A DNA stretch of 64,000 nt from NCBI RefSeq assembly GCF_024679245.1, contig NC_090190.1:43371220-43435219 (forward strand). The letters run 5' to 3'. The first letter of the stretch is position 1; each line of letters opens with the position of its first letter. The position numbers and the translations under genes are program-made. The notes under the pieces are model-generated. The model was not told the origin of the DNA and made no database searches. It saw only the letters and a list, made by a program, of their open reading frames with translations. Shown here one piece after another: positions 21,651 through 35,101 of the stretch. Origin of the DNA: Pseudorasbora parva. Its lineage: Eukaryota; Chordata; Actinopteri; Cypriniformes; Gobionidae.

Positions 21651-22489
21651 GGGGGGGATGCGAAGAAGAGTAGAGAAGACATTAAAGAAACGTGTCCATT
21701 GCCTTTTAAGACAACTAATCCACACCTCTCCTTGGTTAACTTGACCAATCCAGAGGGTGAATTCTGAGCGGGAAAGATTCTTTTTGTCTTGGTTTACGAC
21801 CCACTTTGCATGTTTTATCAGGTGTCATAAAGTTGTCGAGGTAATACAGTTTTATTCCCAAGTTCACTAAACGTACTAATGATACATTACATAACCACAT
21901 ACTGTGCATCATTAATACAAAGAGAAAGGAATATTTAGATATCAAACACGTTATGGCTGGGAGATATTAAAGCAGAGATACATTCCTACTCAGGAATACA
22001 AGCATTTAAAATTAACTTACATTATTCGTATATCATGACTATGTTGGCTTGACATAGGGAGTATGCATACACACATTGATATAGCATATACATTCTGGAA
22101 TATAGGCTACATAAAGAAAGTGTGTGTATTGGGCAGAGTCTCAGGCCCCTCTCTGTCTGAGTAAAAGGGCGGGAGGGTTATAATATTTGAGGCTTCAGTG
22201 GAAGTATATTAAATGGTAAAACATTAGATTACAGCCTGGAAAGTACTGCGCAGTTAAAGTGACTTTACTGGATAACTTTCAGTAATTTTTTATCAGCACA
22301 CTAATGTCATGCTTCAAATTGAACTCTCTCATGCATGCACTGATGACTGTTGGTAGGAGGCGATGGTCTACAGTCTAAAAAAAATATTGGTATTTTTCTT
22401 ACAAACACTTATTGTTTCACTTCAGAAGACATTGGTTCATCCACTGGGATGGTATGGATTACTGTCGTTATTGCTGTATGCACTGTTAA
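21651..22489. other. Unassigned non-coding sequence
   Basis: No gene, RNA or clear element end seen. A run of eight G follows the LINE fragment at about 21650. Confidence 0.35.
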
Positions 22490-23490
22490 AGCTGCAGTCC
22501 GTAACTTTTTTGGGTTAAAAATGATCCAAAATAAATTTGAGCAAGTACATAACCAGCCAGTGTTCAAAACGATCTGCTTACCGTAGCTCGATTCACAGCA
22601 GTAAGATTGTAATAATATTTTTAATTCCAGTGGTACTGGTGGATTTCCCCGGGAAATTCAAGCATATGTTTGCGTCATTACGTCACATCTGAACACATAA
22701 AGAAGGAGTCCCGGTTAGCAGGCTATCGCATGTGAGGATGATGGAAGTGGAGATAGCCTTTTCTCACACCACTTTATATAATTAAACTTTTTTAAATTTG
22801 ATGGTAAATTTGATTTGATCCAAAAAGGTTCAAACGACAGTCAGTAAGACATTTCAATGGTTGTATTAGGCTATGATGTAACAACACTTGTTTGCTTTAT
22901 TCATGCAGTTAAGGAGTTTTCCTTTGTTGTGCCGTTCTCGTTTTGCGATGTGCATTATGGTAACATCAGTTATTTTGTGCTCTCTATGAGAGGGAGCTTC
23001 ACCTCTACTCCACATTAATGTGTTGGTATATGACGATTAGAAATTAGACTGCACACAAATGGAAACTGTACTACAGGTAGCCCTAATACACATTAAATGT
23101 AATCATGCAATCCTGATAACATTAACAGTTTGAAAAAGTATAATTTGCAGTTTGACGTGATATGATAAACAATCGTTAGATTAATCGTCGCAATGTATTG
23201 CAATGCTTTTTTCTCCTTAGTTGGTCAGAACAAAAGTGGATGTTAGCTACTTACTTGTTCAGATGACATTCTTATGTCGGACGTACTTTCAAACAGTAAA
23301 GTCTGTGATTGTGAATGACAGTATCCACACCGGCGGTGACTGACAGCGGCACAGTCTCCTCAAAACATTGGATTCCTCCGTGCTGTGCCGACCGGGGCAC
23401 TACTCAAGTAAAGATGATAACTGCAAATAACTGCAATTGCAGTTTTCGAACAGAGATGGCGAAAAAGAGGAAAAACTACAGACTGCAGCT
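22490..23490. mobile_element. TTAA-flanked non-autonomous DNA transposon
   Basis: About 1.0 kb between two TTAA sites (22486-22489 and 23491-23494). The inverted termini are AGCTGCAGTCCGTAACTTTT (left) and AGCTGCAGTCTGTAGTTTTT (right, reverse complement). The TTAA target points to the piggyBac or Kolobok superfamilies. No transposase frame is present. Confidence 0.85.
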
Positions 23491-23586
23491 TTAAGTTGAT
23501 GTTAAAGAAAGACAGACAGACAGATAGATACTGTTATCTTTCTGATTTGTTCAACCATCTAATCATCTGTTGTATTGAATCCAAAG

Positions 23587-23697
23587 CCGCAGAAAGAGAT
23601 CATTCTCACCGGAGCCCAGCTGTGTGTCCATGAAGAGTGACAAGTCAATGGAACTGCCAATAACATTTAAGAGAAGACACACATCAACTGATCTGAG
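23587..23697 (+). CDS. NLR gene B, N-terminal repeat exon 1
   Basis: A 111-bp exon bounded by CCAAAG and GTAGGT, phase 2 on both sides and open. It encodes the short peptide unit of fish NLR-C genes (SPEPSCVSMKSDKSM...STDL). In fish NLRs such 30-40-residue units are repeated exon by exon ahead of the FISNA/NACHT exon. The exon at 30592 is the same length and phase and clearly homologous, so both probably belong to one gene. Nearly 6.9 kb of transposon-derived intron separates them. It could instead belong to a separate decayed NLR copy. Confidence 0.65.
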
Positions 23698-24479
23698 GTA
23701 GGTACAACATTTCCCAGATAGCATGGTGACATTGATTCAATGTTGAAATTCCATCAGAATCATCATTTTGGTTGAGGTTGAAATTTCAATGCTAAGTAAT
23801 ATTGGATCAATGTTGAAAATTCAATGCTAACACCATACTGGACCAATGTTGAAAATTCACTGCTAAATAATATTGGATCAATGTTGATAATTCCATGCTT
23901 TTCAGTGTTGAAAAGACAAACATTGAATCAATGCTGATGTTTGGTCAGCTTAATTCTCCACCGGTGATGCTTACGGTCAATCTATCTGTCCCATTATTCA
24001 ACATGTTAAGGCAAGTCCAAATCAATTGGGTACATTTGTGTGAATGTGAGCACATGTATTATCCTCAAAGGATACGATGAGTACACCAACGAGTATGTGG
24101 ATTCACAAAGAATACATAAATGTAAATTTTGTAATTGTAAGCCTTTCTTTAAATTTTTCTGGAAGAGTTAAAATTGTATGCGTGTTTGATTTCTGACTCT
24201 TCCAATAAGAAAGCTGTAAAAACTATGAATCTTTTTAAAAGGTATTATTTTCCTGCTTACTGGCATGTAATGTCATTCTGTGTTTCATGTTATTATAATA
24301 AAAAATGTTTAAAAAAAACAAAAAAAAAACAAAGAACTTCTACCATAAATTTAGTCTATCAGTTTGAAATAAATAAAAATGTAGCCTATTATTATTATTT
24401 AAATCATGTAGAATGTACATGCATTTCATTATTTATCTAAAGAATACAGAGTTAATAAAGAATTTAGAATATGTGTCCC

Positions 24480-25200
24480 TACCATAGACCGTAAAAAAAT
24501 ATGGACGACTCGACATCATCCGTTTCCGCTTGGCATATTTGAAGCTTTCAGGCAGCCTTGCACGGCGCGGACATCTTGGGACCGAGTCTGCTCAGTAGCG
24601 ATTTCGGGACCGGAGTTGCGCAGTAGAGCGCAGGAAGTAGAGCAGGAAGTACAGTCGCGATATCAAAAGCCCGCCCACACTCTCGCAGATGCAGAACAAT
24701 GAATTATGTTGGTGTGAAATAAACAGTTATGGAAATGTAGAAATTAAAGCTAAAGATCTAATCTGCTCCCAAAAATTTCGAAAAAAGTCCGTTAGTGCCT
24801 CAGTGACAACTTCACTCAGAGAAGCCGTCAGTCTCAGCTGTCAATCATGACGTCACACACCCCGTTTTTATAGCATCAAATAACTAACTCAAACTAAACT
24901 TATTTTTAAAACGAACACCTGAAATGAAATCATCGTGATGATAACTGCCTTCAGTGACATAAACTAACTTTGGGGGAAAATTTTTGAAGTGTAATTTTAT
25001 TATTTAGTTTGCCTCGCGTCCATTAGAAAACACAGAGGGGCGGCTATACTGGGACCGGCCACCAGGGGGCGATCGAGGCGCGAAAGCTTCAGTAAATGAG
25101 AGGGAGACTGCAGGCTTGGTCCCTACCTATCGAATGTGCCACAATCCAATCCAGCAGGTGGCGGTAATGCACCTTCAAGACATCCACCAATCAACCAAAG
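24480..25200. repeat. Unassigned interspersed repeat inside the 23713-27265 element
   Basis: GC-richer block starting ACCATAGACCGTAAAAAAATA. It contains CCACCAGGGGGCGATCGAGG and, near 25150, GCAGGTGGCGGTAATGCACC, a word often found at LINE 3' ends in fish. The element type could not be resolved. Confidence 0.35.
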
Positions 25201-25582
25201 CAAGCGCAGCTGAACAGACTTCAATCGCGAAAAAGAGACACAGGACAATGACCGTGTTTTTTAGAGGTAAGTGGCCTACAAAAATATGATTATAAAATTC
25301 ATCTCAATTTTAATTTAGTGTTTTTATTCATCTTTATGTTTTACAACTTGTGTGCTTTCTTCTGAGCGAGTAAGAGTGAACTGCAATGTTAATAATAGTC
25401 ACATGAACGCCCTCGTACACAACCAACGGCCAGGATAATCTTAATACATTGAGTTTCAGTTTGTTTTTCACCAAACCATATCATATTTGTATTCTTTTTT
25501 TTTTCTTAAGATTGGCATATACACTGTGAATTGTGTCCAAATTCTGACTCGTGCAACTCTTTTTTTTTTAAACGGTGCTGCA

Positions 25583-25668
25583 CATGCATTCATTGACTTG
25601 TGAGTCGATCCTATTTGATTCATTTGGATTTTGAGACCATATAGGATCGACTCACAAGTCAATGCATG
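25583..25668. repeat. 86-bp inverted repeat (hairpin)
   Basis: TTGACTTGTGAGTCGATCCT (left arm) pairs with AGGATCGACTCACAAGTCAA (right arm) around a loop of about 30 bases. CATGCATT and AATGCATG extend the stem with a CAT bulge. Confidence 0.85.
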
Positions 25669-27479
25669 CGGCGCGGATCCACAAACGTATCTTACTCGTT
25701 GCACGCACAGATGAATCATTTTGAATCATCCTATATTCGTCCAGTGTATAAACGAGAGGCGATCGGAAGGTTAGATGAATTTCTGGCTTGTCAGTAATTG
25801 TGTTCGCCACTCGTGAGAGTATCTCACAGCTGAAGCAGAACTAGAACTGATTGACCTGTTAGCGCGGTGAGGGGAAATACAATCAGCTCGTAGATCTGCT
25901 TCAGCTGTACGATATCATCACGAGAGCAGATCACAATTACATCATTACAGTTTAATCTTTAATGCAGCAAGAAAAAAAGAAAAGAGTGAAATCTTTAAGT
26001 TCTGTAGGCAGCTATATCAAACTACAGAAATTTAGTAAACGGTTGTGCCTCCAGTTCGTGTTGTAAATGGAAAAAAAATCTCTTCCAAACCACCATGAAG
26101 CCTATACAGCTCCTCTTTTATTTTCTTAATTTAGCTATTTGGTCATTCATTTACTTGTTTCATTTTCACACTTTATTTATTTACTATTAAATACAATAAT
26201 GTTATTAGATAAAACACCGGATATAGTCACTTTGCTTTTTCATTCATTGTGTGTCTGCAGGTCCTTTAAAGTCTATACTAAAATGCATTAATAGTCCTGA
26301 ATTTAATGTTTCCGTTTTAACTGGGATATCAAGATTTTGATAAAATTTCAAGTTTCACTTCATTTTGTAGTAGGTGATATTTGTAATGTATAATTAATCA
26401 CATTTCCAAATATTTACTATCTTCTTGTTGTTTTAGATGCCGTGAATGCTGATAAAAAGAGGCATCAGAGTTTATCTTTGCTGGGACGGTGCAGAACTGG
26501 CTCCATTACAACCTGAAAGGCTTCGGGGCATTGCTCATGGTGGAACCCCCTGAGTTTGGAGTATTTTATTCTTTCTTCTACCTTCTTTCTTTCAGTAGTT
26601 CTGTGTCATTTCTGTATTTATTGGCAAGTTTACATTTGTATTTACTTCCATTTTGCAGATGCAGGTTGTCATGTTTTTCCAGGCTCTTCTCATTTGTGTT
26701 ATAAATTCAGATGTAATTGTTTTAAGTCAATGTGAGATTACCTGTTGTAACTGTGGGGGCATAAATAAAGACATTTGCATCTAAACTGAAGGATGTTGTT
26801 TACTATGAGTGACTTTTTGATGCAAAATCATATCGACTGCAGCCACACATGGTCTCTGATTAAAATGAATAAAATAAAGAGACAATTGAACTGGCATAGA
26901 ATCCTGCTGTACATAAAGCAAGATTGATCTATTTTTCATTGTTGAATTAACATTATTTCAGGGTGCAAACCTGATGAAAAATCAATGATATATTTCAATA
27001 TTGATTCAATGATATTTTGATTGATGCATTAACATTGATTAAACATTGATTCACTTAAATAAGTGGTTTAATTTTAGTTGGAAAACTATTGATTTTAAGC
27101 CCATCTTGATCTATTTTTCATCGTTGAAATAACATTATTTCAGGGTGCAAACCTGATGAAAAATCAACATTCTCAACATTGAGATCTCAACATTGATTCA
27201 ATGATATTTTAGTTGATGCATTAACATTGATTCAACATTGATTCACTGTTTGTCTGCTATCTGGGTTCTGTTCATTTAGGTTGGATCCGTTGTCTGGCTT
27301 TCAACAGACCAAGCTCAAACTTTTAAGATTGAACATTGGTCTGGGAAGTCTGCTCTGTTCTCTCTACTACACAAGAGGCGTGATCAACGGATATAGTTCA
27401 AATGACTGTAACATATCCACTGAGGCGAGGTTCAGAACCCAAGTGCAGCTTTTATTAACAAACTTCAAACATAAAACAA

Positions 27480-28185
27480 AAGCTGCCTTTCCACCGCAGG
27501 AACTTTCCCCATGAACTAGGAAGTTTGGGGTGGTACTCGGTGTGTTTCGACCACAGGAACTAGGGTCTAAATGAAGTTCAGGGTAAATATTTCCCCCTCC
27601 AAACGGCCCTGTTCGTGAGGTAGTTTTTTTTTTTAAAGTTCAGGACGTTTCAAGGGTGGGACTTGGGCACTGAACATGCTGATTGGTTGAGCTCACGCAG
27701 CATTTTATTTCAACCGGCATTTAAAAATCTTTTGCGAGGTTCGTTCTGCGTTCAGTAAAGATCAATCTTGCTCTCTCTCTCTCTCTGATGGCTCACGTTT
27801 GTCAATGTTCGTAATAGCTGATAATAACATACATTGCCATTTTAAATCTAGCTTTACAGTCTTTCAGAATACGGATTAATATCAGTGCTCTTTTCCGTCA
27901 TTTTGTTAATTTTAGTTTAGCTCTTCAGTAAACCAATACATAGCCAGCAAAAGCAGCACAGCTTGAATCTACTCCATACTTTTTATTGTTGCAGACAGTA
28001 CCGCGCAAAAATGATTACCATCTGTCGCAGGCCTACGCCACCGGACTAATTTGCCTAATCTTCACGGTACTTTAGACCGCATTGGAAACGCAGACAGTAG
28101 CAGGTCTGGGGGGAGAATAAGTTCCTGTAAAAAAAAAGTTCCTGGTACAAATTGTTCAGGGTTATTTCGAAGGAAACAGGGCTAA
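27480..28185. mobile_element. Probable non-autonomous DNA transposon
   Basis: The left end GCTGCCTTTCCACCGCAGGAAC and the right end, which in reverse complement reads GCCCTGTTTCCTTCGAAATA and then CAGGAACTTTTT, are related inverted termini. The AGGAACT word is repeated within. TSD and superfamily not established. Confidence 0.45.
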
Positions 28186-29040
28186 ATACTTGGCTTGCCT
28201 TAACATGGCCAAAAAACAAACAAAAGACTTGGCTAAACGTGACACAAACAGACTTGACTACAACAGACTCACCAACAAGCAGGTAACACATTCAATATCA
28301 GACAAGGACACATGGCAAAAATTAGGCTTAAATACACATGGATTAATGACAAGACAAGGAACACCTGTTAACAATGATGAGACAATTAGCCAATGGCATG
28401 ACATACCACATGAAGGCATGGGAATCCTGGGTAATGAAAGGCCAGATAAGTTAGCAAAAAAGGCAACAAAAAAGGAAAATGTTGAAATCAGTATAAAGTT
28501 ATCTAAGTCAGAGGGAAAGAGCATATTGTGGAATGAAATAAAGGATATATGGTGGCAGCAGTGGAATAATGAAACAAAAGAGAGGCATTTATATTATATA
28601 CAAAATAGAGTGGGTGGAACAAGAAATAATAGCAAGCATTGGAAAATAAAAAGTTATTATAAGCAGAATTACAATCGGGCATAGTAACCTTAATTGTATT
28701 CTTCATATTATGGGAAAATATCCAACAGGAATGTGCAGTCAGTGTAGGGAGTATGAATCAGTTGAGCATGTTTTAATATATTGTGGGAAGTTTAAGAAAG
28801 AAAGACAAGTAATGATGACCCAGTTACAAAGTTTAGGATTAGTAGAGAGACATTTTAAATGTATTTTAGAATGTGCAGAGAAACAGGAAGGAAGAGAATA
28901 TTTATTAGATTTTTTAAAGGAAACTGGACTGGGCAAAATAATATAGTGTGAAGGGAAGTTAATACAGCAGGTAATGCAGTTAATACATGGCGGTAATGCA
29001 ACAAATTGGATGCAAGCTGGCATAAAACTCCAAAGAAGAG
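28186..29040 (+). pseudogene. I-clade LINE 3' end with RNase H remnant
   Basis: Two plus-strand frames (28380-28684 and about 28645-28946). The first carries a decayed RNase H-like end (GNERPDKLAKKATKKENVEI) followed by a WNEIKDIWWQQWNNE segment. The second has a zinc-binding CX2C...HX4C block (MCSQCREYESVEHVLIYCGKF), characteristic of the C-terminus of I/Nimb-type LINEs. The 3' tail has TGGCGGTAATGCAACA and ends CAAAGAAGAG. It is 5'-truncated and frameshifted. Confidence 0.75.
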
Positions 29041-29966
<926 letters not shown>

Positions 29967-30591
29967 CATGGCGCGTCACAGATTGCATGCAAATATTGAG
30001 CTCTCTTTCAAGGCTTGTGCTTGAATGGACAAATTTACACAAAAATTGTCAACGTGGCCGTCTTGTTTAGTATCCAAGCAGACAGTTGGTTATGGCGTAA
30101 ATAAAACATAAACCGTCTAGAAAGATGTGTGTTCATGTGCAAGAGTATGCATTATGTCTTAAAGTGGCAGCAGTCTAATATTCCTGCTGTCTGTGTTTTT
30201 AATGTTAATCAAACAACAAAAGACAAGGAAATCACTCATTGCTCTTGACTGAATAGCTTTTGTAACTTCAAAGATGATTAATCTTTATTTAATATATTTA
30301 ACAGTGAAGATTATAATATGCAATGTTATTTTATATTTTATTACTTTATTCAATTCACAGTATGTACCTGAAAACTACTGTTAGGCACCTGATTCCTGAA
30401 AAGCACTGTTTATGAATCATTGCTCTATTGTATATAATCTACTATTTACTCAATTCTCAATTCTAATAAAGTCAATTCTGTTCAGAAAGATCAAACCCAT
30501 TGGAGCCCCCTATATGTAAAATAAGCAATATGAATTCTTGTCTATTCTGTGAACTTTGTTATTTTTTCAGTCTGTTTTATTTAACCCAAAG

Positions 30592-30702
30592 CAGCAGGAA
30601 GAGTTCAAACCCTCCGGGGCCCAGCTGTGTATCGATGAAGAGTGACGTGTCTAAGGACAAACCTTTAAACTTTGAGGAAAAACACACATTAACTGATCTG
30701 AG
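30592..30702 (+). CDS. NLR gene B, N-terminal repeat exon 2
   Basis: A 111-bp exon after CCCAAAG and before GTAAAA, phase 2 on both sides. It encodes SRKSSNPPGPSCVSMKSDVS...LTDL, homologous along its full length to the exon at 23587. It splices in frame to the FISNA/NACHT exon at about 31044: the last two bases AG take one base from the next exon. All three acceptors share CCAAAG, supporting the model. The upstream start of the gene was not found. Confidence 0.75.
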
Positions 30703-31043
30703 GTAAAAACTGAGGTCTAGACAAACAAACAAAAATACTGATACTAACTCACTGTTCTCAGACCAGCCATTATATATAATGGTTTATTGAAGTATTGTAA
30801 AAAGTGCTATAACACTAAGAAGTCTTGCTGTTGGTCTGAATATCAGCATGGTTTTTAGGAGTGGTTAAAAAATATAGATTTTCTGATGCATTGCATTCTT
30901 CATTTGAACAATCTGAATATTGATTATTAAATCCCAAGATTGATCTTATATATAAAAAAACAAATTCAGTTGATTAGTGAAAACAACTTCTAAATAATAA
31001 AATATTGCCAAATATGTTAATTTAATATTTTACTGGTCCAAAG

Positions 31044-32768
31044 CAAATCAAATCTGCTGAAGAAGTTTCAGTGTCTGCATGAAGGAACAGCAAAGCAGGG
31101 AAACCCAACACTCCTGAATGAGATCTACACAGAGCTCTACATCACAGAGAGTGAAAGTGGAGAGATCAATAATGAGCATGAGGTGAGACAGATTGAGACA
31201 CAATCTAGGAGAGCAGCAACAGAGGACACACCAATCAAATGCAATGACATCTTTAGACCTTTACCTGGACAAGACAAACCCATCAGAACTGTGCTGACAA
31301 AAGGAGTCGCTGGCATTGGAAAAACAGTCTCTGTGCAGAAGTTCATTGTGGACTGGGCTGAAGGGAAAGAGAATCAGGACGTCCAGCTCATATTTCCACT
31401 TGCTTTCAGAGAGCTCAACTTGATGAAGGACCAAACACTCAGTCTTTCAGATCTTCTTCATGTCTTTTTCCCTGAAACAAAAGAAATGGAAATATCCAGT
31501 GATGAATATAAAGTGTTGATCATCTTTGATGGTCTGGATGAATGTCGTCTGTCTCTGAACTTTGAGAGCAAAGTGAAACTGTGTAATATATCTGAACCAG
31601 CCTCAGTGGACGTGCTGCTGATGAACCTCATTAAGGGGAATCTGCTTCCCTCTGCTCTCATCTGGATCACCTCCAGACCAGCAGCAGCTGATCTCGTCCC
31701 CTCTGAGTGTGTCCATCGAGTGACAGAGGTACGAGGCTTCAATGACCCACAGAAGGAGGAATACTTCAGGAAGAGGATCAGTGATCAGAGTCTGGCCAAT
31801 ACAATCATCACACACCTGAAGTCCTCAAGGAGTCTCCACATCATGTGCCACATCCCAGTGTTCTGCTGGATCTCAGCCACTGTTCTAGAGAAGATGTTGA
31901 GTGAAGCAGAGAGAGGAGAGATTCCCAAGACTCTCACTCAAATGTACACACACTTCCTGATCATTCAGACCAACATCAAACATGAGAAGGACTATGAGAA
32001 GAAAGTGAAAGATGAAGACATGATTCTAAAACTGGGGAAACTGGCTTTCCAGCAGCTTGTGAAAGGCAACCTGATCTTCTATGAGGAAGACCTGAGAGAG
32101 TGTGGCATTGATGTGACAGAAGCAACAGTGTACTCAGGATTGTGCACTCAGATCTTCAGAGAGGAGTTGGGCTTGTGTCAGGGGAAAGTCTTCTGCTTTG
32201 TTCATCTGAGCATCCAGGAACATCTAGCAGCTCTATATGCACACATCTACTGTACAAACAACTGCATAAATGCATATTGGAAGACATTTAATCCATTATC
32301 TGATCTGCATCAGACAGCTGTGGATGAGGCTTTAAAGAGTAAGAATGGACATCTGGACCTTTTCCTGCGTTTCCTTCTGGGTCTCTCATTGGAGTCCAAT
32401 CAGACTCTCTTACGAGAACTACTGACACAGTCAGGAAGCTGCTCCTACAACAAAGAGGGAATAGTTCAGTACATCAAACAGAAGATCAGGGAGAATCCCT
32501 CTCCAGAGAGATCCATCAATCTGTTCCACTGTCTGAATGAACTGGGTGATGATTCACTGATGCAGGAGATCCAAGATTATCTGAAATCAGGAGAAATAGG
32601 AGAAACCACACTCTCCTCTTCACAGTGGTCAGCTCTGACTTATGTGTTACTGACATCAGAGCAGAAGATGGATGTTTTTGATCTAAAGCAGTTTATTGGA
32701 GCACAAAATACAGCAGATGAAGTTCTTCAGAAGCTGCTGCCTGTGGTTAAAGAATCCAGATCAGCAAA
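31044..32768 (+). CDS. NLR gene B, FISNA/NACHT exon
   Basis: A single large open exon of about 575 codons. It begins with a shortened FISNA segment ([27 protein letters not shown]). NACHT ATPase motifs follow: Walker A GVAGIGKT at 31303-31326, Walker [12 protein letters not shown] from 31513, and sensor-like [12 protein letters not shown] near 31657. The winged-helix/NACHT-associated helical region ([22 protein letters not shown]) runs to the donor AAA|GTAAGT at 32769. NACHT NLRs are cytosolic innate immune sensors that oligomerise with ATP. The usual first part of FISNA is not found upstream; a stop lies in frame near 30990. The start depends on the acceptor CCAAAG at 31038-31043. Otherwise undamaged. 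Confidence 0.85.
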
Positions 32769-32902
32769 GTAAGTCACACTGATAACAATCACAACACTGA
32801 TAAAACATGATCACATTTATAATTTTAGCATGTGCTTTCATATCAAAGCAACAAAAGAGGAAAATGTTCTCATAATCCCATCACTGTCAGTGAGCAGGAG
32901 AG

Positions 32903-32904
<2 letters not shown>

Positions 32905-32964
<60 letters not shown>
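32905..32964. repeat. (GA)n microsatellite in NLR intron
   Basis: About 30 tandem AG units in the first intron after the NACHT exon. Confidence 0.97.
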
Positions 32965-32966
<2 letters not shown>

Positions 32967-33879
32967 GATGATTGTAGAGGTCAGTGTGAGAGTCGTGATA
33001 AAGGATTGAATTTGACAGGGATCAAAGCTGATAACGAACACCACCAGTGTATTTTTTCTGTATTGATGCTGTATGATTAGGACTGTTTGTCCTCTAATGA
33101 TGTTTATGTGAATGTTTTACTGCCTCTATATCACATTTGTAGTTTACACATTTTATTCTATAATTTCTTCTGTTATCAGTTCACCATGTATCTTTAACCT
33201 TCATATCTATCACATGTTGTTGCCCCATTAAAAAGCTGCACAATACATTTAAAAGGACCATCTTTTAATTTTAAATTGTTTGTGCAGGCCTATATATATA
33301 ATTCTTAACATTCATATATAAATATAATAATGTTTTTTAATTCATGAATTTTATAAGAATACAAATAATAAAACAAGTTTAGATTGTATAAAGTAACTGT
33401 GCACCAAAGATTTAGTGCTAAATATTTAGTTTATTTAGTGGACTGTGTTTACCAAATAAACAAACACAGATGTATATATTCTATAGTAATGTTGAAAATT
33501 ATATAATGATACATTTATGGCCTTTTCTGTGCTTGAATATATTTACTGAATAGAATAAATAACTTTAATATATATAGGTGTTAACTGTAATCTTACACTG
33601 CAAAATGATAACTTACAAATGATTCAATTCATCAGAATTATTTCATGAACAAAGCCCACAAAAACGTATGACAAAAACTGACTTTTAATCTCCATATCTG
33701 TAAAGTATATGATATTGAACCTAACCCGCTCAAACAGCATGTAGAAGCCAGTCTGAACCTTAGACTAGACATGTAAATTATGCCGTGTATTAAGACTTTC
33801 TTTCTGAATATGAAGTTCCTGCTTGTCTGAGCTGTAGATCCTGAACTGAGAGACTGAAGAGCGTCATTGGTCTCTACAG

Positions 33880-34053
33880 GTTGAATGATTGTGGTGTTAC
33901 AGATAAAGGTTGTGTTGCTCTGGCTTCAGCTCTGAGATCAAACCCCTCACACCTGAGAAAACTGGATCTGTCATCTAATAAACTAGGAGACTCAGGAGTG
34001 AAGCTGCTCTCTGATGGACTGAAGGATCCCCACTGTAAACTGGAGATACTACG
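33880..34053 (+). CDS. NLR gene B, LRR exon 1
   Basis: A 174-bp exon, acceptor CTCTACAG, donor ACG|GTAAGA, phase 2 at both ends, open. It encodes two ribonuclease-inhibitor-type LRR units (LNDCGVTDKGCVALASAL and SHLRKLDLSSNKLGDSGV). LRRs form the ligand-sensing or autoinhibitory C-terminus of NLRs. It splices in phase from the NACHT exon (AA+G = Lys). Confidence 0.88.
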
Positions 34054-34484
34054 GTAAGATTATACAAACGTTTCAAAATTCACCTCCATTTTTCCTCCTG
34101 TGGTGAACAATGAACAAAATTAAACTAAAACTTAACAAGACTAAATGACCTGCCAGATTATTGAAGGTGATTTATTATTTATTAGATTCTTTCCCAAGTT
34201 TGACATAATTTTACAATATCACAATTAAAATAAACATGATTGGATAATGTTAAGATGTGACAACTGTTCTTATATCATACAGTTATGCTGAGAAGAAATT
34301 CAGATTCTTCCATTTTTTATGATATTGAAACTAACCCCTTCAAGCAGCATGTAGAAGCTGAACCTTAGACTGGACCTGGTAATGGTGTCACGACTTAAGT
34401 CTTTCTTTCTGATTGTGAAGTTCCTGCTTATCTGAGCTGTAGATCCTGAACTGAGAGACTGAAGAGTGTCATTGTTCTCTACAG

Positions 34485-34658
34485 GTTGAGTAATTGTGGT
34501 GTCACAGATGAAGGTTGTGTTGCTCTGGCTTCAGCTCTGTGATCAAACCCCTCACACCTGAGAGAACTGCATCTGACATTGAATAAACTAAGAGACTCAG
34601 GAGTGAAGCTGCTCTCTGATCTGAAGGAGGATCCACATTATAAACTCGAGACAGTTTG
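34485..34658 (+). CDS. NLR gene B, LRR exon 2 with premature stop
   Basis: A 174-bp exon homologous to 33880-34053 and 11829-12002, with matching splice sites (CTCTACAG / GTGAGT). In the reading frame set by phase, codon 34540-34542 is TGA, where both sister exons have AGA (Arg). The protein would therefore lose about 38 residues of this exon plus the last few residues. The loss is small and terminal, so the NLR may still work. The rest of the exon stays open, suggesting a recent change, a polymorphism or a sequencing error. Confidence 0.8.
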
Positions 34659-35101
34659 GTGAGTAGTGATGATTAAAACTGTTTTAATTGAAAGTTAATT
34701 TTGTTTCTTCTTCTCAGATTACTTTCCTGATAATGGTGACTTACACATTATAAAAATGTTTAATAAGAGTCTGATTCATTTATCTATTTAATATAGTAGT
34801 TTATAGTAACAATTAAATAAGTAATTTATTAGATATCTATCACTACTTTCTTTGTCATAAATAAAACTAACCAAATGACAGGAAGAGGACAGTCATACAG
34901 GATTATAAGGGTCAAGGGTCATCATTTATGGTTATTTGGATGCTAAATCAAAATCAGAATGTTTAAAACAAGCTTTAACAATCATGTCACATTGTTATTT
35001 TATAATCTCTCACTATAAGTTGTTTACTTTAGTTGTTCTAAAGTTGTCTAAAATAATGCAGTAATGTTACAAACATTTAACTGTCTGTAATTTACTTACA
35101 G

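Larger units (their letters stand above)
23713..27265. mobile_element. 3.55-kb DNA element with CCCAGATAGCA termini
   Basis: The left end CCCAGATAGCA at 23713 and the right end TGCTATCTGGG at 27265 are exact inverted copies (11 bp). Both ends carry subterminal repeats of ATTGATTCAATGTTGAA-like words (left 23730-23900, right 26960-27250), many of them inverted relative to each other. The interior holds other repeats (24480-25200) and no recognised transposase. No clear TSD was found. It lies 15 bp downstream of an NLR exon. Confidence 0.6.
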
